From Zygnema cylindricum (taxonomy: Eukaryota; Streptophyta; Zygnematophyceae; Zygnematales; Zygnemataceae): a stretch of DNA of 21,493 nt. Made by a program: the position numbers and the translations under genes. Positions 1-8,155 of the stretch are shown in pieces. The notes beneath the pieces were generated by a model, which had not been told where the DNA came from, did not search any database, and worked only from the letters and a program-made list of their open reading frames with translations. The stretch lies in assembly GCA_037447655.1 (NCBI GenBank), contig JBBHKE010003034.1, positions 10,022-31,514 on the forward strand, read 5' to 3'. Each line of letters starts with the position of its first letter. Position 1 is the first letter of the stretch.

Positions 1-373
1 ACGGAATCAAGTTGTCTGTTGATAAAAATCATCCAATGATTTTTATATGAACTGCCTGGTCTCTAAACTAGGGCCATGGACGCCAACAGTTTAGCTGGCC
101 ATCGCCACTCGAAATAGGATTATCTGATCCTGGTTACGATTCACGATACCATACATTATCTATATATAAATCAAGCTTTCCTATTTCAAATAAATTGATT
201 TTGACAAATGCCGCATGTATATATGTCAAAATATTTCATGCAGCATGCTACGATTAAGTTTTGCCTATGGTGCGTAAAATAAAGATGTAGCCTTGTTTAT
301 AGCGCGTTCATAAATAAGGCCGGTTCTAATGCAAAGCGTATATTAGGTTGCCGCGTGTAGTAGCGGCTTTAGG
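1..373. other. No gene seen; AT-rich DNA with a short perfect hairpin
   Basis: No coding segment can be supported here. Positions 22-46 form a perfect 11-bp inverted repeat with a 3-base loop (arm ataaaaatcat). The 12-mer gttgtctgttga occurs at 11-22 and again at 399-410. This stretch may be the continuation of the LTR remnant to its right, but I cannot align it by eye to the copia LTR. Confidence 0.4.
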
Positions 374-574
374 ATTTTTAGTAACCTACTAAAAATAGTT
401 GTCTGTTGAACTAAGGCAGACATGGATCAACCTCTCTCTCTTTCCTTCAGTGACTACAGCAAGTATGGGGGCTAGAGAGCGGAGGTGGAGGCAGGCTGTC
501 CGTCCTTTTCTTTTTCCTTTTATAAAAACATATTTAAACCTAGAAAATACTCTAGAAATCTATAAATTTCAACA
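374..574 (-). repeat. Diverged LTR remnant related to the copia LTRs at 11.6 and 17.0 kb
   Basis: This segment aligns on the same strand with the right-hand 190 bp of both copia LTRs. Shared landmarks in order are a small palindrome (tttttagta..tactaaaaa here, ttttggta..taccaaaa in the LTR), a purine/pyrimidine block, agtgacta followed by aagtNtggg, aggcagNctg, and aacctagaaaatact near the end. It stops at a CA (573-574), the position corresponding to the LTR edge. Identity is patchy, far below that between the two full LTRs, so it comes from an older or sister family. Orientation is inferred from the intact element, which runs on the minus strand. No polypurine tract adjoins 574, so a 5' LTR or a solo LTR fits better than a 3' LTR. 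Confidence 0.6.
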
Positions 575-1048
575 GTATCATGTCTACTTCTACTACTACT
601 GCTGCTCCTCCACCTACACCGGTGGTTGTAGAACAACATTATTAGTGTTTTCTATCCCGTTAACTGAACTGAAATTTCACGGAACATGTACGTAATTTTT
701 TTCGAAAATGTACGGACATTTTCGAAAAGAGACGTTGAAATGTCACACTATTTGCGCGCGGTAAGTTTGAAAAATGTACGAAAGTCTTGTTTAACTTACA
801 AACTGCGCTATATGTAAAATTCATTTTTTTTTACAAGTACGGGATAGTACGGACGAAAATTCATTAACGATTTTTACTATTTTTCAAAACGTTCAATGCG
901 TTCGTTACGTATGATTCGTCGTGATTGAATCGTTCGCACTAAACGGTGTGAACAACTATGAGTGTTAAGCTTTGACGGCGGCACAAATATCTCCTACGAA
1001 CCTCTCTAAGGGTTTGTCCCCATGTACTTATAACTTAGCGAACTTACT
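575..1048. other. No supported gene; possible trace of a gag-like frame
   Basis: The stretch starts with an ATG at 579 followed by a Ser/Thr- then Pro-rich reading that meets a stop after about 21 codons. Just downstream, two other frames read PLTELKFHGT and YVIFFENVRTFSKRDVE, which resemble the start of a copia gag only loosely. From about 700 the sequence is AT-rich with many cgtac/gtacg words. I do not annotate a gene. Confidence 0.25.
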
Positions 1049-2205
1049 TTGTATTTTAGCGCGGATCCGCCATACCCGGTTTTTAAGTGTCCCTATGTCT
1101 GTAATGACAAAATCGTAACTTGCGCATTTGACGATTGTATACGTCAACAATACCTGTGACGGCTGTCAACGTCTACAATCTGTGGTCGCACGATATTTTT
1201 TGGAACTGCTTGTGCTGTCGTATATCTTACCGTGACATTGTAGACGTAGCGCATTCCAACCTGTGTCGTTTCACGGTTCAAGACGAGGCGCTTTGCCTTT
1301 GCGACTCCTGTCCGGTCGACGTGAAATGGCATCTGAATTTGAAGACCCCTGCAAAAAAGAAATCCGTACTGGACGAAAATGGACAAATCCAAACAAATTG
1401 TGTACTTTTCTTTCTCGTATTGGAATGCAAACGAACAAAAAATAGATAATTCTGTAGTTTTATTTGTCCTTAGAAATTGCATGAAAATTTTTGAATATTA
1501 CGACACGTGCGAATATATGTTCTTATTTGTTTATAGAAAATCCCTAGTTTTAAAACACATAGCGCATGTGTTTTAAAGATAAGGTTGAAGATGATATTTT
1601 TTGTCGTCAAAGTGGGTCGAAAAACACAAGACGACAAATTTTTGTACATGGTAAGTTCGAGGATGACGCAAATTGTACTCTACAATTTTGCGATTCCTTC
1701 GTACGGTTGGAACTTAGGCAGTACGGCGCTAAGTTTTACAACAAAACGATAGAAAAAAACTCTTACTTATGCACATGGGGGCATACCCTAAGGTTCGTTT
1801 CAGCGTACGGAATGTGAGTGAAACCCTCAAGTCAAATGACGGATTCCGTACGTCAGGTACGTACGAAGGAGCCAATGAGATGTTGAATTTCGCAATCTCC
1901 AAAAGTTTCAGAAATTGTTTTTCTCGAGGATATGCGATTTATCGAGATGGATCAGTTTCGTGAAACTGTTTCTCGCTCTATGGGCCGTTAGCGTTATTAA
2001 GAATCTATAACGGTAACGAAGAAAATTTTGCACGTGTGTGTCAAAGCAATTTTGACACGTGGACAATGGCCAATATTTTCACAGGGTTAGGTTTCGACGT
2101 TTCGTCCCATTTACTGGGTAGAGTGAGCAATTGTTATTTTGACATCGTACATGACATCAATTTTTGTACAAAATACAGTACTGTAATGTACTGTAATGCT
2201 TGAAA
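1049..2205 (+). pseudogene. Unrecognised, Cys-containing broken coding region
   Basis: Protein-like reading continues for more than 1.1 kb but passes between all three plus frames. The pieces are: about 1049-1144 (FKCPYVCNDKIVTCAFDDC, a CX3CX7CX4C pattern); 1135-1449 (about 104 codons, with WNCLCC and CLCDSCP); 1379-1576; 1566-1817 (84 codons, FVHGKFEDDANCTLQFCDSF); and 1769-2205, one frame of 145 codons interrupted only by a TGA at 1961-1963. The last piece, ending with TWTMANIFTGLGFDVSSHLL, has balanced amino-acid composition. A possible intron acceptor (ttttag) lies just before the first piece. I do not recognise the family. The Cys pairs suggest metal binding, which is inference. It could be a captured host gene, a virus-derived gene or a transposon accessory ORF. 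At least four frame changes and a stop argue against function. Confidence 0.4.
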
Positions 2206-2232
2206 GTACAGGACAAGCGCCAATCGCTATTA

Positions 2233-2254
2233 CACCACCAATCGTTATTAGCGT
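2233..2254 (+). repeat. TA-flanked transposon terminal repeat, copy A
   Basis: A 22-bp end beginning CACCACCAATCGTTATTAG, preceded by TA (2231-2232). It matches, in inverted orientation, the end at 19059-19081. The TA flank and short terminal repeat are what Tc1/mariner-type (Stowaway-like) elements leave; the family assignment is inference. Confidence 0.55.
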
Positions 2255-2284
2255 GTAAGTTTTTTTAGCGTATACGAATAACTA

Positions 2285-2306
2285 CACCGCGCATCGTTAT
2301 TAGTGT
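2285..2306 (+). repeat. TA-flanked transposon terminal repeat, copy B
   Basis: Begins CACCGCGCATCGTTATTAG and is preceded by TA (2283-2284). A 26-bp block, 2282-2307, is the exact reverse complement of 18891-18916. Beyond this block the similarity stops. Same family as copy A, 52 bp to its left. Confidence 0.6.
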
Positions 2307-3177
2307 CAACGACACTAAATTGGGTTCTTAAAATCAAATTTTTTTTCCAGAAATAGTATACGTGATTTTAATTTTTCCTTGACTTTAATCGAGGTTCCGT
2401 ACCAAAATAGCGTCAAGACCGAAAGTACATCAATATATAATTAGTGTGGTGTACGGATGATGTCAGACCGTACATATGTGTACCTTTTTACTTGAAATAA
2501 TTAAAAATAAATTATAAATTATCCGCGCATGCATATGAAAGTGCGTTGAAAAAATGGTATCAATCTCGTCCCCAAAAACCTCGTTCGCACACGATCTACT
2601 ATAATCGCTTGTTCTACAGTGTGAACATAAAATATGTTCGCATATGCGAAGTCATGATCTTACAGTTAAAGAAGTGAACTGTTTTTATTTTACACGTCCA
2701 CATAAACAGTTTTAAAACTTTGTATTCTTGCTACATGTGATTTTTTCCTGTTCAATTTATATAAACAATATAACGTGCACTTTGTACAATTAGCGTCAAT
2801 ATGTACTCTATTTCCGCTCAACGAACAAATTACCGTAAAGGTTTATTCTAATATGGTGTTCATATGTGATTTCACTCCAAATTATAATTAATATATACGT
2901 TAATAAAGGGTCGAAGTGACAATGGACCCCAAATTACAATTAATGAATTAAAATAAATAGAATAAAATACAACATTTGGCGTTGATGATATTTGAGACGA
3001 CTTAACGACAAATGCGGACAATCCACAGAAAAATGGATCCTTTATTGAACAAATCTCATCCATCCATTTTTTTTTTGTTTTTTTTGAGATCTAGCGCTGC
3101 GCCGTCATTTTGGCGAACGAACAGGTCTCATTGTTTCATGAGATCCAGACGAAAACCGCCACTTTCATTTCATTTCA
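2307..3177. other. AT-rich DNA without a supported gene
   Basis: No convincing reading frame is visible. Short repeats are present: ccaaattaNaattaat at about 2877 and 2929, and a segment near 2441-2475 (tagtgtggtgtacgga, gtgtcagaccgt-like) that resembles 20067-20098. These look like further decayed small transposons. Confidence 0.4.
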
Positions 3178-3253
3178 ATGGATTCGAGGTCGCATGTGTC
3201 GGCTCCTTCTCCCTCTGCATATGGCGCGTCACCCTCTATATCGTCGCTGAATG
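3178..3253 (+). CDS. Possible first exon of an unrecognised small gene
   Basis: An ATG at 3178 opens a Ser/Pro-rich reading of 25 codons (starts MDSRSHVSAPSPSAYG) that ends at a good donor, aatg|gtatgt, at 3253/3254. If used, the pyrimidine minisatellite would lie in the following intron, and the exon-like piece at 4638-4727 would follow. The phases do not fit: one base is left over at the donor and the downstream frame expects none. This may therefore be chance. The donor lies inside the hairpin-associated direct repeat, which weakens the case. Confidence 0.2.
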
Positions 3254-3322
3254 GTATGTATTACTATACTCTCATTCAACAACGATAACGTCTCGTCGCT
3301 AAATGGCATGTTTTCTTTTTCC
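3241..3322 (+). repeat. Direct repeat DR1, left copy
   Basis: About 80 bp starting tcgtcgctgaatggtatgta and ending with acgtctcgtcgctaaatggc then atgttt and a T/C run. It matches 5583-5662 in the same orientation. The two copies bracket the pyrimidine minisatellite and the purine tract. Each contains one full and one half copy of the GCGACGAC/GTCGTCGC hairpin motif. Confidence 0.7.
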
Positions 3323-3342
3323 TCCTCTTCTACCTATCATGT

Positions 3343-4556
3343 CGTTTTGTTGCTTTTTCTCACTCTCCCTCTCTTATTCCCTCTCCCCCTCCCTCTCCCT
3401 CTCTTTCTCCCTCCCTCTTCCACTCCTTTGTCTCTCTCTCCCTCTCCCTCTCCCTCCCTCTCTCTCTCACATTCCCTCTCCCCCTCCTTTGATCTTCAGC
3501 TAACTCTCCCACCCCCTTTCCCCCCTCTCTCTCCCTCTCCCTCTCCCTCTCTCTCTCCCACCCACCTCCCTCTCCCTCTCCCTCCCTCTCTCTCTCCCAT
3601 TCCCTCTCCCCCTCCCCTAATTTGCAGCTATCTCTCCCACCCCCCTTTCCCCCCTCCTTCTCCCTCTCCCTCCCCCTCTCCCTTTTCCTCACCCTTCCCT
3701 CTCCCTCTCCCTCTCTCTCTCTCTCCCATCCCTTCTCCCCCTGCCCTAGTCTGCAGCTATCTCTCCCACCCCCCTTTCCCCCTCCCTCTCCCTCTCTGTA
3801 TCCCTCTCCCTCTCCCTCTCCCTCCCTCTCTCTCCCCCATTCCCTCTCCCCCTCCTCCCTATCTCTCCCCCATTCCCTCTCCCCCTCCCTTGATCTGCAA
3901 CTATCTCTCCCTTTCCCTCTCCCTCTCCATCTCTCTCTCCTTTTCCATCTCCCTCTCCCTCTCCCTCCCCCTCCCTCTCTCTCCCCCATTCCCTCTCCCC
4001 CTCCCCTTGATCTGCAGCTATCTCTCCCTCTCCCTCTCCCTCTCTCTCTCCTTTTCCATCTCCCTCTCCCTCCCTCTCTCTCTCCCATTCCCTCTCCCCC
4101 TCCCTTGATCTTCAGCTCTCTCTCACACTCCTTTTCCCCCCTCCCACTCCCTCTCCCTCCCCCCTCCCTCTCCCTCTCCTTTTCCATCTCCCTCTCCCTC
4201 TCCCTCTCCCTCCCTCTCTCTCCCCCATTCCCTCTCCCCCTCCCTTGATCTGCAGCTATCTCTCCCTCTCCCTCTTCCTCTCCCTCTCTCTCTCCTTTTC
4301 CATCTCCCTCTCCCTCCCTCTCTCTCTCCCATTCCCTCTCCCCCTCCCTTGATCTCCAGCTCTCTCTCACACTCCCTTTCCCCTCCCTCTCCCTCTCCCT
4401 CCCCGCTCCCTCCCCTCTCCCTCCCTCTCTCTCTCCCATCCCCTCTCCCCCTCCCCTAATTTGCAGCTATCTCTCCCACCCCCTTTCCCCCTCCCTCTCC
4501 TTCTCCCTCTCCCTCGCCCTCTCCGTTTTCCTCACCCTCCCCTCTCCCTCTCCCGT
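3343..4556. repeat. Pyrimidine minisatellite, 1.2 kb, higher-order units of about 100-146 bp
   Basis: The plus strand is almost entirely C and T (ccctctccct-type hexamers). It is organised by a recurring non-pyrimidine landmark, gatctgcagct or variants (gatcttcagct, gatctccagct, aatttgcagct), starting at 3491, 3619, 3746, 3892, 4009, 4107, 4247, 4351 and 4458. Spacings are 128, 127, 146, 117, 98, 140, 104 and 107 bp. Units with tcagctctctctcacactcc (4107, 4351) form a subtype distinct from those with cagctatctctccc. Long open frames on both strands here come from the absence of stop codons in the repeat and are not genes. Confidence 0.9.
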
Positions 4557-4637
4557 GAACTTCACCTTTACAATTACATGTTATTGAGATCAATTTTGTA
4601 AACTAACTCCGTTGTTGTATTTTTTTCTTTGTTGTAG

Positions 4638-4727
4638 GCTCGGAATTTGATTAAGGCAGCTGATTGCGATGGAGGAACAAATGCATGGATTGTGGACATG
4701 TCATCAACTTTTCTTTATTACATTTAG
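4638..4727 (+). CDS. Exon-like segment with strong acceptor; product unknown
   Basis: A strong acceptor (tttttttctttgttgtag, AG at 4636-4637) precedes 29 codons of balanced composition (starts ARNLIKAADCDGGTNAWIV) ending at TAG 4725-4727. It looks like a terminal exon whose upstream exon would lie across the minisatellite. The only candidate upstream exon (3178-3253) is out of phase. No family is recognised and no poly(A) signal is obvious. Confidence 0.25.
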   Translation, partial: ARNLIKAADCDGGTNAWIVDMSSTFLYYI

Positions 4728-5200
4728 TGTTAGGTCTTCCAAACAAATTTGTAAATGGCTTATAAAATATTATTACATTATCATAGTTTACACAAGATAA
4801 TTCTCAGGTGCGATGTACATTTCGTTAATGTAGACTAATACTTTATTTTTCTTTGAAAAAGACGCATTGGATAGTACGTTATTGGATAGTACGTATTGGA
4901 TAGTATGTTATAGTTTTTTTACGGTGTACCTCATTGCGATTCTTTGGCAAAAATGATTGAATTTATATCCAAGTGTAATTTTGAATATGTTTTATAAATG
5001 TATATCAATTTTACTTTGTTGCAATGACAGGTGCTATGAATTTTTTTCTCTATGTTTTGTAAATGATAAACGATACATGCCATGAAGTGTGTGAACATCC
5101 ATAACTATTTTGGTTGACAAACGTCTGAGTGCTCTCTCTCTCTCTCACTATTTTTATTTACAGTCGTCATCCTATTTACATTTTATTATATATTTTATCT
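4728..5200. other. AT-rich spacer with a short tandem repeat
   Basis: No gene is seen. Positions 4865-4910 hold three tandem copies of attggatagtacgtt with slight changes. The remainder is AT-rich and ends in a (ct)n run near 5131-5146. Confidence 0.5.
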
Positions 5201-5253
5201 GTCATTCTCTCTTTTTATTGTCTATCTGTCTCCTTAGGGGGTAATCAGCGACA
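5201..5253 (+). repeat. Direct repeat DR2, left copy
   Basis: 53 bp beginning gtcattctctctttttattg and ending gtaatcagcgaca. It matches 5524-5576 in the same orientation with a few differences. The two copies flank the purine tract exactly. Confidence 0.75.
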
Positions 5254-5522
5254 CATGGAGAGAGGGAGAGAGAGAGGGAGAGAGGGAAGGAGAGAGAGGG
5301 AGAGATAAGGAGAGAGAGAGATAAAGAGGGAAAGAGAAAAAAAGGGAAAGAGAGAGGGAGAGAGGGAAAAGGAGTGGGAGAGGGAGGGAAAGGGAGAGAG
5401 AGGGAAAGAGAGATAAGAAAAGAAAGAGAGAGAGAGAGGGAAAGAGAGAGGGAGAGAGGGAAAGGGAGTAAGAAGGAAAGAGAGAGGGAGAATCTGAAAA
5501 GGAGGGGGAGGGAAAGGGAGGG
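5254..5522. repeat. Purine tract (GAGAGG-type), 0.27 kb
   Basis: Nearly pure A/G on the plus strand (gagagggaga and ggaaagagag words), opposite in strand bias to the pyrimidine minisatellite 0.7 kb to the left. Flanked by the DR2 direct repeats. Open frames across it on both strands are low-complexity artefacts. Confidence 0.85.
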
Positions 5523-5523
5523 T

Positions 5524-5576
5524 GTCATTCTCTCTTTTTCTTGTCTATCTATCTCCTTAGTGGTAATCAGCGACGA
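5524..5576 (+). repeat. Direct repeat DR2, right copy
   Basis: Same-orientation partner of 5201-5253 (gtcattctctctttttcttg ... gtaatcagcgacga). It runs into the hairpin motif starting at 5568. Confidence 0.75.
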
Positions 5577-5644
5577 CACTGTGTCGTCGTTGGATGGTAT
5601 GTGTTACTTTCCTGCCAATCAACGACGACAACGTCTCGTCGCTC
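5568..5644. repeat. Two GCGACGAC/GTCGTCGC hairpins within DR1, right copy
   Basis: Hairpins at 5568-5592 (cagcgacgac..gtcgtcgttg) and 5620-5644 (caacgacgac..ctcgtcgctc). The DR1 right copy spans 5583-5662 and pairs with 3241-3322. Part of a set of palindromes found only between 3.2 and 10.8 kb. Confidence 0.75.
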
Positions 5645-5662
5645 AATGGCATGTTTGACTTT

Positions 5663-6303
5663 TCCACCATTCAGCACCGACATTGTGTCAACAAAAGATG
5701 TCGGGATCCATTTCTCCTACGCATTAATATTTGTCTGCTTATTTTCATCTATGTTTACTTTTGAACTTAACCATAATAACCGACCATATTGCCCTCATAT
5801 TATCAGACTTGTGTTTTTATGTTTCACATTTGTTATTTTTTCATTCTCCATTTTCCTATACGTCTCTATCCCATTATCTTCATATATTTATGATCGTTTC
5901 TATCACATTTTCTCTCTCCTTCATATCACTGTATGTCTCATCCTTGTTGTCTTGATGTCATACTATAATTTATGCCATCTAGCGACGATGCTGTGTCGTC
6001 GCTGAATGGGACCCCGAAACTCCAAACATATATACGAATTTACACCGTCACTACAAATACATTTTATCCATATTTTTGGCCATTTAGGTATTGTAAACAA
6101 AATGAAAACAAAAAAAGAAAGAGGGGCATATAATATTCAACGTCAAAGAAAAAAATACAATGTATACTGCATACTGCAGTAAAAGAAAAGTAAATGTATT
6201 AACCTATGAATAAAAAACTAAAAAAAAAAAAAAAAAAAAAAAACCACACTAGTAGTAAAAAGTCATGCAAAAGGCCCAAAATCCATTATACCGCCACTCC
6301 TAA
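5663..6303. other. AT-rich DNA without a supported gene
   Basis: A long plus-strand open frame (5541-6005) has hydrophobic, low-complexity content and starts inside repeats; I do not accept it as a gene. One hairpin (5981-6003) and a poly(A) run at 6221-6242 lie here. As the sequence 3' of the minus-strand transposase stop, this would hold its 3' UTR. Confidence 0.4.
5981..6003. repeat. GCGACGAC/GTCGTCGC hairpin
   Basis: agcgacgatgctgtgtcgtcgct: 7-9 bp arms around a short loop. It is the nearest copy to the 3' end of the transposase pseudogene. Confidence 0.7.
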
Positions 6304-7009
6304 TTAAACCACCTCTCTAAAAAATGCCTCAAAATCACTGTATTCCTCTAAGTCTTCGTCGTGACTGGCTTCATTATCTTCAATGTCGGCCTCTCGAAGG
6401 AGTTGGAGTAAATCTCGTGGAAGAGCCGAAGGAGGTGGCACCTCGTCGCCATCGAAATGGTTTCGCCATTTCATTATTATGACTTGCAACTCTTGAGTAA
6501 GCATGCTCTCCTGCCATTTGCCATCCTTTAATGACAATCCACATTGGATCATCGCCTTTCAGGCATATCCCATGCCATTTTTGTCCTTCATTTCGTTCAC
6601 CTCTCGTATCGAATCCCGTGCCAACTTTAAGAAAAAGGCTTTACCCGGTCCAACTAACTTACCAGACCATTTTTGGCCTCTAGGTAAGGACCACTTGTGG
6701 CTCTCTACCCCCTTCATCTTCCAATCTTCCCATTTTCTTGACCAAACCTCTTTTATTTTCGAAATTACAAATGAATCCGCAGGTTGCACTAAATGCGTTG
6801 CACACGGAGGAAAAAAAATGGAGTGTAATTCTCTTTGCGCGTAAAGCGGTATTTAACTCCTCGGACATATTGTGACCGCCACAATTGTTCACAAATATAA
6901 CTTTTTCACGCCCTTCACGGTCTCCTTGGTAGGACCTCGGTTCGGCGATCCATTGAGGGAAGACCGTCTTGTCATTCCAACCTTTCGGCCCGGTACGGTA
7001 AACAAACTC
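6304..7009 (-). pseudogene. pogo/Tigger-like DDE transposase, catalytic C-terminal exon, dead
   Basis: Reads as the C-terminal half of a DDE_1-type transposase (pogo/Tigger/CENP-B group of the Tc1/mariner superfamily), which cuts and pastes its own element in the nucleus. Visible in order: EFVYRTGPKGWNDKTVF at the exon start; VIFVNNCGGHN, the place of the usual DN-x-x-x-H motif; then FFPPCATH and LVQPADSFVISKIKEVW, the segment with the last catalytic Asp (codon 6777-6775); then a Lys/Trp-rich region and an acidic tail ending in FFREVV and a stop. Three defects are seen: the expected second Asp is Asn (codon AAC, 6889-6887); a run of eight A's on the plus strand (6812-6819) shifts the frame by one base; and TGA (6561-6559) interrupts the frame, probably from CGA. 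The segment normally carrying the first Asp is not visible upstream. Confidence 0.75.
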
Positions 7010-7200
7010 CTACAAAAGAGTGGGAAAAGATATTGAGTGAGGGAGGGAGAGATAGGGCGAGAAGAGTATGGGGAGAAATCAATATAAACAACATATCATC
7101 CCATGTTTAATATTTTGGGTGTGGAGTACAAGGGATAATAAGTTAGACAATAGTGTCAATATTTACAAGGAAAAAAAACACACAGGGAGAGAAAAAACAC
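7010..7200 (-). other. Intron of the transposase pseudogene
   Basis: On the minus strand the sequence reads ACAAG|GTGTTTTTTC at the donor (7201/7200) and CTCTTTTGTAG|GAGTTTG at the acceptor (7010/7009). Length is 191 bp and it is T-rich before the acceptor. The downstream exon is in the DDE frame from its first codon; the upstream exon needs a frame change to join it. Confidence 0.6.
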
Positions 7201-7685
7201 CTTGTATGTCATCGTGGATGCCTTTGATCGGGTAACTACGGAGCTTGTTGGCGAAGATTAACATAGGAGATTCAATTCGGGCGTTCTCCTCCGCCCGTGA
7301 TTCGAACCATTGTGTTTTTTCCCAAAAACCGTTGAGTCCATATTTTTGTCATTTTCATTTTTACCTCCATACCATTTTTGTCGATGAAAAGTCTCTTATT
7401 CTCCTCCTTCATACGTTTAATGATGTGAACTGCCATGGTCCCCTACAATGATTTGCGACATTTTCATACCCGCCTTCTTGATGCGGTAAAACTCGTCCAC
7501 CAACTCCGAGTGCACTGCTGTGAGCCATGGAAATTCCTTCCTCGCCCTACCCGGCAGTGCCTTAGTCACCGCCACACTTCTTTTTTCCAAATCCCGCAGA
7601 CGACAAAGTATGTTTCGTCGCCCGTATGTCTCTCAATGTCGCAACCCGGCCCTTCCACCACCGACTTGCTCCCCTCTTTGGTATT
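7201..7685 (-). pseudogene. Transposase pseudogene, N-proximal exon with probable DNA-binding region
   Basis: Coding-like text follows an acceptor (TTTTGTTGCAG, 7686) but is spread over several frames. In order: KSVVEGPGCDIERHTGDET; LEKRSVAVTKALPGR; FPWLTAVHSELVDEFYRIKK; MKMTKIWTQRFL; WFESRAEENARIESPML. The FPWL...LVDEFYRIKKAG and KIWTQRFL parts resemble the CENP-B/Tc5-type helix-turn-helix region that precedes the DDE domain in pogo-like proteins; this assignment is tentative. At least three frame changes occur, in line with the damage in the next exon. Adenine-rich runs near 7691-7730 belong to the preceding intron's acceptor tract. Confidence 0.5.
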
Positions 7686-7788
7686 CTGCAACAAAAGGAA
7701 AAGAAAAAAAAAAAAAAAAAAAAAAAAAAACATGTCAGTCCTAATTCATATAAAAAATTTATATATATATATCAATAAAAATTTGGTT

Positions 7789-7843
7789 CAACGACGACCT
7801 GCAGTCGTCGCTAAATTCAGCGACCAATGTTGGTCGTCTCTGG
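7789..7843. repeat. Two adjacent hairpins in the transposase intron
   Basis: 7789-7813 (caacgacgac..gtcgtcgcta) and 7818-7843 (cagcgaccaa..ttggtcgtct). The second has a different loop-proximal sequence but the same outer arms. Confidence 0.7.
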
Positions 7844-7872
7844 TTCAAGTATCTGGAGCCCATTTGAAGGTT

Positions 7873-7897
7873 CAGCGACACCAGATTGTCGTCGCTG
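7873..7897. repeat. GCGACGAC/GTCGTCGC hairpin in intron
   Basis: cagcgacaccagattgtcgt followed by cgctg; outer arms cagcgac/gtcgctg. Confidence 0.65.
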
Positions 7898-8011
7898 ATT
7901 CAGCAACGACTTGAAAATGTCGCAATGTCAAACATACCACAAGTGAAAAAAATAAAAAAATGTCGCTCCTAATTCATATAAAAAAAAAATTATTACAAAT
8001 ATAATTTGGTT

Positions 8012-8036
8012 CAGCGACGGCTTGCTGTCGTCGCTA
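8012..8036. repeat. GCGACGAC/GTCGTCGC hairpin in intron
   Basis: cagcgacggcttgctgtcgt followed by cgcta; nearly perfect arms around a short loop. Confidence 0.65.
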
Positions 8037-8155
8037 AATTCAGCGACCTTTGTGAAACATACCAAAAGTGACAAAAAAATTTATTAAACAAGTAAGTGAG
8101 TGGGTGAAACATGGGAAATGTTAGACTGGAGTAAGAGTTAGTAAAAAACACATAC

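Larger units (their letters stand above)
7686..8155 (-). other. Intron containing an internal duplication and four hairpins
   Basis: The proposed donor is AATTG|GTATGTG (8156/8155) and the acceptor a long pyrimidine tract then TTGCAG (7686). Inside are two related units. Plus-strand 7732-7796 (gtcctaattcatataaaa ... atttggttca) resembles 7957-8020, and each is followed by a hairpin and a taaattcagcgacc continuation. Hairpins lie at 7789-7813, 7818-7843, 7873-7897 and 8012-8036. Across this donor the frames do not join cleanly (a stop codon would form), so either another donor was used or the 11-A run beside it (8164-8174) has changed length. Confidence 0.45.

Noticed and set aside
575-840. 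Second copia element starting with gag at 579
   Set aside because: Only a few loosely similar residues in mixed frames; no primer site; the LTR remnant is oriented the other way by comparison with the intact element.
3251-4439. Long open frames on both strands (Ser/Pro/Leu-rich and Glu/Arg/Gly-rich)
   Set aside because: They translate the C/T minisatellite, which lacks stop codons by composition.
5202-5658. Open frames across the purine tract
   Set aside because: Low-complexity translation of A/G repeats, with no start context or domain.
5541-6005. 154-codon hydrophobic plus-strand frame
   Set aside because: Begins inside a direct repeat and hairpin; composition follows T-rich DNA; no motif.
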